Of a stretch of 6,500 nucleotides of DNA, positions 1-4,819 are shown piece by piece. A program made the position numbers and the translations under genes. The notes under the pieces were generated by a model. It made no database searches. It worked only from the letters and a program-made list of their open reading frames with translations, and had not been told where the DNA came from. The stretch is from an uncultured Clostridium sp. (GTDB lineage Bacteria; Bacillota; Clostridia; Clostridiales; Clostridiaceae): the NCBI RefSeq assembly GCF_934754925.1, contig NZ_CAKVJA010000073.1, positions 1 through 6,500 on the forward strand, in the 5' to 3' direction. Within the stretch, counting starts at the first letter, position 1. Each line of letters opens with the position of its first letter.

Positions 1-744
1 GTTAAAAACTTAACTTTAAAGGGTGAACATAATAAAAATATATTAAATAACGTTAACTTACATATTAAAAAAGGTGAAATTGTAGGTATTGCAGGTGTAT
101 CTGGAAATGGTCAATCTGAGCTTATTAGATGTATAACAGGATTAGAAAAAATTGATGCAGGTAATGTAATTATTAATGGGAATGACATTACAAACAAAAC
201 TGTAATGAATATAAGAGAAGCTGGTATTGCTCATATTCCAGAAGATAGATATATGTGGGGAAGTGCGCCAGAGGCAACACTTGCCGAAAATGCATTAATG
301 GGATATGAAGATAGTGAAGAATTCTCTAAAAAAGGAATTCTAAATATTAGTAAAGTTACAAAGCATGCAATAGAGTTAATTTCAAAATTCAGAGTTAAAG
401 CAGATTCTCATACACAAAAGATAAAAGAACTTTCAGGTGGAAATGCGCAAAAACTTATTGTTGCAAGAGAAATGTCTATGGAAACTCCACTTATTATTGC
501 TTGTGAACCTACAAGAGGTATTGATATAGGTGCAATAGAGTTTATTCATGATCAACTTGTTGATAAGAGAAATAAAGGAGATAGTGTATTATTGGTATCT
601 TCAGAGTTAAGTGAGATTATGGATTTAAGTGATAGAATTTATGTAATTTATGATGGGGAAATTGTTGGTGAATTTAAAAGAGGAAGTATTGATGAAAAGG
701 CATTAGGTCTTTTAATGGTAGGAGGTAAAAATAATGAAAAGTAA
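1..744 (+). CDS. Nucleoside/sugar-type ABC importer ATPase, C-terminal nucleotide-binding domain (5' partial)
   Basis: This is the ATP-hydrolysing subunit of a BMP-family importer, likely for purine nucleosides, acting on the cytoplasmic face of the membrane with the two permeases that follow. The frame is open from base 1, so the gene begins outside the window; the ATG at 205 is internal. The visible 247 residues are the second of the two ATPase domains usual in this family (about 500 aa). A degenerate Walker A, GVSGNGQSEL, lies at residues 32-41, the family motif IPEDR at 79-83, the signature LSGGN at 144-148, the Walker B/D-loop stretch IIACEPTRGID at 165-175, and VSSEL replaces the H-loop His region at 199-203. 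Degenerate catalytic positions (Cys before the Walker B Glu, no switch His) are expected in the C-terminal domain of RbsA/YufO-like proteins. The 3' end overlaps the next gene by 11 bp, indicating translational coupling. The family call is firm; the substrate is inferred from the permeases. Confidence 0.9.
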   Translation, partial: VKNLTLKGEHNKNILNNVNLHIKKGEIVGIAGVSGNGQSELIRCITGLEKIDAGNVIINGNDITNKTVMNIREAGIAHIPEDRYMWGSAPEATLAENALMGYEDSEEFSKKGILNISKVTKHAIELISKFRVKADSHTQKIKELSGGNAQKLIVAREMSMETPLIIACEPTRGIDIGAIEFIHDQLVDKRNKGDSVLLVSSELSEIMDLSDRIYVIYDGEIVGEFKRGSIDEKALGLLMVGGKNNEK

Positions 745-1837
745 AAACTCGTTATCAGTAAGTATTACAAAAAGTAAACTTTCAACTATATTTGAGCCAT
801 TAAAACATCCTCTACAAGCTATTGTTGTTGGATTATTAATAGGAGGTATAATTATTTCACTTTCTGGATTTAATCCTTTTGAAGCAATTATAGGAATGTT
901 TAAAGGTGGATTTGGATCAACATACTATTTAACTACAACTTTAACACGTTCTATTCCTATTATATTTGCTGGGCTTTCTGGTGCATTAGCTTGGGGATCA
1001 GGTTATTCAAGTTTAGGGGCTGCAGGACAAATGGTTTTAGGTGCCTTTACTTCAGCAGTTGTAGCTGTAATATGTCCAGGACCACCAGCATTTGTTGTTA
1101 TAGTATCTATTATTAGTGGTGCTTTAGTAGGAATTTTATATTCACTTATCTCAGCATATGTAAGTGAAAGATTTAAGTTGGATTTACTTATTATAACTCT
1201 TATGATGAACTATGTTGCTGATTACATAGCATCTTACTTTACAACATATGTTGTAAAAGATCCATTAGGTTTAGACTCTTCAGCAATTCAAACTCAAAAG
1301 TTAACTGATAATATTCTGCCTAAAATGTTTGAAGGATATTCATTACATTGGGGATTTGTAATTGCAATTATTTGTGTCTTAATTGTACTTTTCATAATGA
1401 AGAGAACAAGTTTTGGATATAAAGCAAAGATGGGTGGATTAAATCCTAACTTTGCTAATTATGGTGGTGTTAACAGTACTAAGATGATGTACTATGTATT
1501 AATGTTAAGTGGTGCATTAGCTGGTATTGGTGGTGCATGTGAAGTTTTAGGAACAAGATATCGTTATGTTGATAATATGATTACATCTCCAGGATATGCA
1601 TGGACTGGGATTATAGCTTCATTAATGTCAAGCAATCATCCAGTTGGTATTTTAGTAAGTAGTATTTTCTTAGCTGGTCTTACAACAGGGGGAAGTACTA
1701 TCGAGCGTAGTATGGGAGTACCATCTGAAGTAACAACCATTATTCAAGGAATTATCACTTTATTAATTACTGCAAAATTTGCTGTTAAGTGGTATAAGAA
1801 AAAACAAAATACAACAGATAAGAAAGGAGTACAATAA
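734..1837 (+). CDS. BMP-family ABC transporter permease, YufP/NupP-like
   Basis: This is one of two membrane subunits of the importer, 367 aa, close to the roughly 350 aa usual for YufP. Hydrophobic segments fall near residues 27-46, 70-88, 95-114, 118-141, 149-173, 205-223, 251-271, 290-313 and 333-351, with a positively charged C-terminal tail. Family marks of the BPD_transp_2 fold include SLGAAGQMVLGAF (93-105), matching the NIG-x-EGQ-x-x-GA pattern, and the cytoplasmic loop GYKAKMGGLNPNFANYGG (228-245) followed by SGALAGIGGACEVLG, which should contact the ATPase. The start is the ATG at 734, 8 nt after GGAGG (721-725), inside the end of the ATPase gene. The stop overlaps the next start as TAATG. 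Specificity is not readable from sequence; purine nucleosides are the best guess from the family. Confidence 0.92.
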   Translation: MKSKNSLSVSITKSKLSTIFEPLKHPLQAIVVGLLIGGIIISLSGFNPFEAIIGMFKGGFGSTYYLTTTLTRSIPIIFAGLSGALAWGSGYSSLGAAGQMVLGAFTSAVVAVICPGPPAFVVIVSIISGALVGILYSLISAYVSERFKLDLLIITLMMNYVADYIASYFTTYVVKDPLGLDSSAIQTQKLTDNILPKMFEGYSLHWGFVIAIICVLIVLFIMKRTSFGYKAKMGGLNPNFANYGGVNSTKMMYYVLMLSGALAGIGGACEVLGTRYRYVDNMITSPGYAWTGIIASLMSSNHPVGILVSSIFLAGLTTGGSTIERSMGVPSEVTTIIQGIITLLITAKFAVKWYKKKQNTTDKKGVQ

Positions 1838-2754
1838 TGGAGTTAAGTGTAGATTATTTAGCAGTGGTAGCTAATTCCACTCTTCGTATGATGACACCTA
1901 TTTTATTAGTTACATTAGCTGCAGCTATATGTTCTAAGGTACGTATTTTTAATATTGCAATGGAAGGAACTATGCTAACAGGCGCATTTTTCAGTATTGT
2001 TGCAAATTATTATACTCATAATGTATTTTTATCTGTGCTTGCAGGTGCAATTAGTGGAATGATAGTATCTGCTATTGTAGGATTCTGTATAATTAAATTA
2101 AAAGCATCTCCAGTTGTTGTTGGTATGGCAACTAATACTATGATGGGTGGAGTTACAACATACTTACTTTATATAATTTTTAAGACAAAAGGAGTATTTA
2201 CTGATCCTAGTTTAGTAAGTCTTCCTAAAATTGATTTGCCTATTATTAAGGATATTCCAGTATTAGGGACTATTTTTTCAGGATTAACTCTTATTGATTA
2301 TTTAGCCTTTATTTTAGCTATAGGAATGTATATATTTTTATATAAGACAGTATTAGGATATAGATTACGTGCTATAGGTATCAATAAAGAAGCTGCGAGA
2401 AGTCTTGGTACTCCAGTAGAAAAATATCAATTCCTTACAATAAGTTTATCAGGAATATTATGTGGATTAGGTGGAGTTCTTCTTTCTATGGGAACTGTAA
2501 CGTTATTTATGCAAAATATGACTTCAGGACGTGGGTATATTGCTATGGCTGCTAATAACTTAGGAAAATCTCATCCAATAGGAGTTCTTTTATCAAGTTT
2601 ATTCTTTGGATTCTCACAAGCAGCAGGAAATGTACTTCAAAATACATCTTTAAAAACACAAATTACAGCTTCTATTCCTTATGTAGCAACAATTGTTGCA
2701 CTTATATTATTTAGTATACAAACTAAAAGAAATAAGAAAAAGAAGGTCAAGTAG
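1837..2754 (+). CDS. BMP-family ABC transporter permease, YufQ/NupQ-like
   Basis: This is the second membrane subunit of the importer, 305 aa against about 320 aa for YufQ, and probably pairs with the preceding permease as a heterodimer. It has about eight hydrophobic segments. Diagnostic stretches are IFNIAMEGTMLTGAF (37-51), the ATPase-contact loop GYRLRAIGINKEAARSLG (174-191) followed by SGILCGLGGVLLSMG, and GRGYIAMAANNLGKSHPIG (231-249), which matches the GRGYIALA motif of this subfamily. It ends in a lysine-rich tail. The ATG shares its first base with the previous stop codon; AGGAG at 1825-1829 lies 7 nt upstream. The phosphoesterase gene begins 9 bp after the stop, so it belongs to the same transcript. 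Confidence 0.92.
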   Translation: MELSVDYLAVVANSTLRMMTPILLVTLAAAICSKVRIFNIAMEGTMLTGAFFSIVANYYTHNVFLSVLAGAISGMIVSAIVGFCIIKLKASPVVVGMATNTMMGGVTTYLLYIIFKTKGVFTDPSLVSLPKIDLPIIKDIPVLGTIFSGLTLIDYLAFILAIGMYIFLYKTVLGYRLRAIGINKEAARSLGTPVEKYQFLTISLSGILCGLGGVLLSMGTVTLFMQNMTSGRGYIAMAANNLGKSHPIGVLLSSLFFGFSQAAGNVLQNTSLKTQITASIPYVATIVALILFSIQTKRNKKKKVK

Positions 2755-2763
2755 GTATAGAAT

Positions 2764-3561
2764 ATGAGGTTTTTACATTTATCAGATATTCATTTTTTAA
2801 GAGAGTATCCCAGTGCTGAAAAAGGTTATAATTCTATTTTTAATAATATGACAAGTCCTTTAATACAGATAAGAAAATCTTTAGAAAAAATAGACTTAAG
2901 TAAAATAGATTTTGTTATTATAACTGGAGATTTAGTGGAATCAGGAACTTATGAAGATTATGTAATTTTAAAAAGTGAATTAGAAAAATTATTAGGTAAT
3001 ACTCCATATATACTTACTTTAGGAAATCATGATAATAAAGAGGCTTTTTATAAGGGATGGTTTAATAAAGAATGTAATGATCCTTATAATACTGTTAATG
3101 AAATAGGTGAATTAAGAATAATTAGTTTTGATAATTCACAGTATAAAAATAGTGATGGATTTATTTCAGAGGAGCAGTATGAGTGGTTAGAAAATCAATT
3201 AAAGGGTAGCACTAAAAAAGATACTATTTTAATGCTTCATCATCATCTTATAAAAGATCAATTTACTACACCAGCTGTTAGTTATGATGATAAATTTGAA
3301 AATATGATAAGAGAAAGTTCTATAATTGGAATTTTTGCTGGTCATACTCATCATCCTTTTAAAGGTTGTTTTGCAGAGAAGCTTTATTTTTCTACAGGTA
3401 GTCTTAGTTTTATAGGTTATGATGAGAGTAATGGTATTGTAAGATTTGAGGAAAGTGCTAAGTTTAATCTTTGTACCTATGAAAATGGTAAAATATCAGT
3501 AGAGGTAATTTCAGCTTTAGATGATAGTAAATTATTAGGAGTAGTTAATTTCAGAGAATAA
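2764..3561 (+). CDS. Calcineurin-like metallophosphoesterase (CpdA/Rv0805-type)
   Basis: This is a soluble, probably cytoplasmic two-metal phosphoesterase of 265 aa with no signal peptide. All five metal-ligand motifs of class III cyclic-nucleotide phosphodiesterases occur in order: SDIH with D8 and H10, GD with D56, GNHD with N88 and H89, the LHHH stretch with H159-H161, and GHTHH with H194 and H196. It should hydrolyse a phosphodiester or phosphomonoester; cyclic nucleotides, nucleotides or another substrate cannot be told apart here. It sits 9 bp after the second permease with no promoter between, as the last gene before a strong terminator, so it is co-transcribed with the importer. This suggests a role in nucleotide or nucleoside handling (inference). 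The SD is weak (AGG at 2753-2755, 8 nt from ATG), so translation may rely partly on coupling. The start is supported because MRFLHLSDIHF places the first motif at the usual distance from the N terminus. Confidence 0.88.
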   Translation: MRFLHLSDIHFLREYPSAEKGYNSIFNNMTSPLIQIRKSLEKIDLSKIDFVIITGDLVESGTYEDYVILKSELEKLLGNTPYILTLGNHDNKEAFYKGWFNKECNDPYNTVNEIGELRIISFDNSQYKNSDGFISEEQYEWLENQLKGSTKKDTILMLHHHLIKDQFTTPAVSYDDKFENMIRESSIIGIFAGHTHHPFKGCFAEKLYFSTGSLSFIGYDESNGIVRFEESAKFNLCTYENGKISVEVISALDDSKLLGVVNFRE

Positions 3562-3581
3562 AAAATAAATTAATATTTACA

Positions 3582-3621
3582 AAAGGTGATTTCTAATATT
3601 AAATAGGAATCATCTTTTTTT
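3582..3621 (+). terminator. Intrinsic terminator of the importer operon
   Basis: The 12-nt arm AAAGGTGATTTC (3582-3593) pairs with GGAATCATCTTT (3606-3617), with two G-U pairs, around a 12-nt AT loop. The T run is seven long (3615-3621) and begins within the 3' arm. It lies 20 bp after the phosphoesterase stop and just before the next promoter, so it separates the two transcription units. In the reverse direction the arm is followed only by a four-T run, so it would be weaker on the minus strand. Confidence 0.85.
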
Positions 3622-3637
3622 AGTCTATTAATAATAC

Positions 3638-3665
3638 TTGACACTATCAATTATATAGGTATAAT
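3638..3665 (+). promoter_or_regulatory. Consensus sigma-A promoter, TTGACA-16-TATAAT
   Basis: The -35 TTGACA (3638-3643) and -10 TATAAT (3660-3665) both match the consensus exactly, with a 16-bp spacer. Transcription should start around 3671-3673, giving a leader of about 26 nt before the ATG at 3698. A promoter this strong, embedded in an operator-like inverted repeat, implies it is normally held repressed. Confidence 0.85.
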
Positions 3666-3677
3666 TGATAGTATCAA
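3650..3677 (-). promoter_or_regulatory. Mirror-image promoter on the minus strand, TTGATA-16-TATAAT
   Basis: Because of the inverted repeat, the minus strand carries TTGATA (complement of 3672-3677) and TATAAT (complement of 3650-3655), also with a 16-bp spacer. It would fire leftwards into the terminator region and the end of the phosphoesterase gene, where no minus-strand gene is visible. It may be active, giving a short antisense RNA, or may only be a by-product of operator symmetry. Confidence 0.4.
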
Positions 3678-3685
3678 GTATTAAA

Positions 3686-3691
3686 GAGGTG
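3686..3691 (+). promoter_or_regulatory. Ribosome binding site fixing the start at 3698
   Basis: GAGGTG lies 6 nt before the ATG at 3698. This decides the start: an in-frame TTG at 3665 lies inside the -10 box, upstream of the predicted transcription start, and has no SD. Confidence 0.85.
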
Positions 3692-3697
3692 TTTTTT

Positions 3698-4258
3698 ATG
3701 AATAAGTTAGATAGGTTTATAAATGAATTATGTGGAATATTTAATAATGATAGGCAAATAAATGATGAGTTAGAATCAGGAGAATTAAAACATCCAAAGG
3801 CAAAGCATATAAATGGTGTTTGTAATGATAAGATAACTAATTTACCAAATGATTTTTCAGGATATTTTGTTATTGAAGAAAGTTATTATGAGCAAGGAAA
3901 ATTTAAAAATATTCTTCCGCACCTATTCTTATTTACAGTTAATGAAGATGATAATATAGTTTTAACTTCTTATGAAATTCCAAGTAATATCTCAAAAGAA
4001 GAATTTAGAAATGATAATGAAAACTTAACCATGGATTATAAAGAGCTTAAAGTTTCTTCTAAGTTTACTCCTATGGTTTACAAAGAAAAAAATAATGCGT
4101 ATGAAGGAGAAAGTATTAGTAATTTTACACCAGAAACTGAATTTACTTTAAAAGAGAAAATTGAAAAGGGTAAAATGTATGTAAGTGAAGTTTTTAGAAA
4201 GAATGGTAAAATTACTTTTGGATTTGTTGATCCAATAGTTTATGAAAAAATAAATTAA
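3698..4258 (+). CDS. 186-aa protein of unknown function, possible distant CpeT/CpcT-like fold
   Basis: I do not recognise this gene with certainty. The protein is soluble, acidic and without signal peptide or membrane segment. Several features occur in the order seen in the CpeT/CpcT (chromophore lyase-like) family: an N-terminal L-x-G-x-F-x-N-x-x-Q pattern (LCGIFNNDRQ, 11-20), HING (37-40), YFVIEESYY (56-64) resembling the family's Y-x-EQ-x-Y, then LPHLFLF (73-79), IVLTSYEIP (87-95), and near the end MYVSEVF (160-166), resembling the family's TYLVSEV. The family's C-terminal Cys/Arg-rich segment is not evident. A bilin lyase role would make no sense in this apparent host; a ligand- or lipid-binding role is possible but unproven. 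It is the first gene after the palindromic promoter and is followed 21 bp later by the MarR gene, so both respond to the same signal. The start is ATG with GAGGTG 6 nt upstream. Confidence 0.8.
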   Translation: MNKLDRFINELCGIFNNDRQINDELESGELKHPKAKHINGVCNDKITNLPNDFSGYFVIEESYYEQGKFKNILPHLFLFTVNEDDNIVLTSYEIPSNISKEEFRNDNENLTMDYKELKVSSKFTPMVYKEKNNAYEGESISNFTPETEFTLKEKIEKGKMYVSEVFRKNGKITFGFVDPIVYEKIN

Positions 4259-4267
4259 TATTAGAAA

Positions 4268-4272
4268 AGAGG
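4268..4272 (+). promoter_or_regulatory. Ribosome binding site for the TTG-started MarR gene
   Basis: AGAGG sits 7 nt before the TTG at 4280. An in-frame TGA at 4277-4279 immediately precedes this TTG, and the next in-frame ATG (codon 34) would remove the first helix, so TTG is the only good start. An out-of-frame ATG at 4276 opens a 4-codon reading frame overlapping the TTG, only 3 nt from the SD. Confidence 0.75.
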
Positions 4273-4279
4273 AATATGA

Positions 4280-4693
4280 TTGTCATATAAAATATTAGGT
4301 AAATATCTATCAGATTTAAATAGAGACTTTATAAGATATTCTGAATCAAATCTATCGGAATATGGATTAACTCTTAATATGTGGCGTTGTATGATAATAA
4401 TAGAAAATAATAAAGGCTGCAATTTGAAGGATATAGCAAAGGCATTAAATGTAGATGGTGCAATTATAACAAGAAATATAAAAAAGCTTGAAGATTTAAA
4501 TTATGTTATAAAGGTAAAAAGGGATAATGATAATAGATTTTTTAACTTATGTCTTACTGATAAAGGTTTAGATATTCTTAACTTAATTAATGAATATCAT
4601 GATAAATGGTATGAAAAAATAACTTGCAATTTTAATGAAGAGGAAGTTAGTGATTTAATTAATCTACTTAATAAGCTTTGTAGTAATATTTAA
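4280..4693 (+). CDS. MarR-family winged-helix transcriptional regulator
   Basis: This is a 137-aa DNA-binding regulator of typical MarR length, expected to be a homodimer that leaves its operator when a small ligand binds or a cysteine is modified. The N-terminal helix (about 1-27) belongs to dimerisation. LTLNMWRCMIIIENNKGCNLKDIAKALN (30-57, interrupted by a turn) gives helices 2 and 3. VDGAIITRNIKKLEDLNYV (58-76) is the recognition helix region, and RDNDNRFFNLCLTDKG (81-96) is the wing, matching the D-x-R-x-x-x-x-x-LT pattern of the family. The C-terminal helices (98-136) complete the dimer interface. Cysteines occur at 37, 47, 91, 116 and 134, but none sits at a clear OhrR-type sensing position. 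The gene lies 21 bp after the 186-aa gene, in the operon driven by the palindromic promoter, so autoregulation is likely. Its start is TTG, which should lower expression relative to the gene before it. The target drug or ligand is unknown. Confidence 0.92.
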   Translation: MSYKILGKYLSDLNRDFIRYSESNLSEYGLTLNMWRCMIIIENNKGCNLKDIAKALNVDGAIITRNIKKLEDLNYVIKVKRDNDNRFFNLCLTDKGLDILNLINEYHDKWYEKITCNFNEEEVSDLINLLNKLCSNI

Positions 4694-4714
4694 AATAAAA
4701 AAGTTTTGATAAAG

Positions 4715-4745
4715 AGTCCAGTGACAAATGTTACTGGACTTTATT
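4715..4745 (+). terminator. Hairpin between MarR and ABC-F genes: terminator or attenuator
   Basis: AGTCCAGTGAC (4715-4725) pairs with GTTACTGGACT (4730-4740) over 11 bp with one G-U pair and an AAAT loop. It is clearly GC-richer than its surroundings. The following tract is T-rich but broken (TTATT, 4741-4745), so termination may be incomplete. It lies 21 bp after the MarR stop and 79 bp before the ABC-F start. It could end the MarR operon, or act as a leader attenuator for the ABC-F gene, as is known for several resistance-type ABC-F genes. Confidence 0.7.
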
Positions 4746-4808
4746 CATAATGTAGAAAATTAAAGGTTATTAATAAGAATTTTGCACAAACTTTTTATAG
4801 GAGTAATT

Positions 4809-4815
4809 GGAGGTG
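4809..4815 (+). promoter_or_regulatory. Strong ribosome binding site of the ABC-F gene
   Basis: GGAGGTG is a near-perfect anti-16S match; its GGAGG core ends 6 nt before the ATG at 4820. Translation initiation looks strong, so any control of this gene is more likely at transcription or termination unless the leader folds over the site. Confidence 0.8.
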
Positions 4816-4819
4816 TAAA

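Larger units (their letters stand above)
3632..3683. repeat. 24-bp inverted repeat (probable double operator) around the promoter
   Basis: The arms 3632-3655 and 3660-3683 are complementary at 23 of 24 positions around the centre TAGG (3656-3659). The single mismatch is C3642 against A3673. Each arm holds a shorter palindrome: TTGACACTATCAA (3638-3650) and TTGATAGTATCAA (3665-3677), the second perfect about its central G, with centres 27 bp apart. The repeat covers the -35 and -10 boxes of the promoter for the downstream 186-aa protein and MarR genes. The expected transcript starts near 3672, so an RNA from this promoter would not contain the full hairpin; the repeat most likely acts as DNA. 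MarR dimers bind palindromes of this general size, so the MarR protein encoded in this operon is the natural candidate ligand (inference). Confidence 0.85.

Noticed and set aside
205..744. ATG at 205 as the start of a complete short ATPase
   Set aside because: The frame is open back to base 1, and the upstream residues carry the Walker A-like motif of the same domain, so the gene is simply cut by the window edge.
3632..3683. The inverted repeat as a miniature transposable element or insertion-sequence remnant
   Set aside because: No target-site duplication, no transposase, and only a 4-bp centre; the fit to promoter boxes explains it better.
3665..3697. Upstream in-frame TTG start at 3665, adding 11 residues to the 186-aa protein
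   Set aside because: It lies within the TATAAT box, before the predicted transcription start, and lacks an SD; the ATG at 3698 has GAGGTG at ideal spacing.
3632..3697. The long inverted repeat plus T6 (3692-3697) as an intrinsic terminator
   Set aside because: The T run is 8 nt from the hairpin base and separated by the SD, and the stem is AT-rich; the true terminator is at 3582-3621.
4767..4776. TTATTAATAA palindrome as an operator
   Set aside because: Ten bases made only of A and T are likely by chance in DNA this AT-rich.
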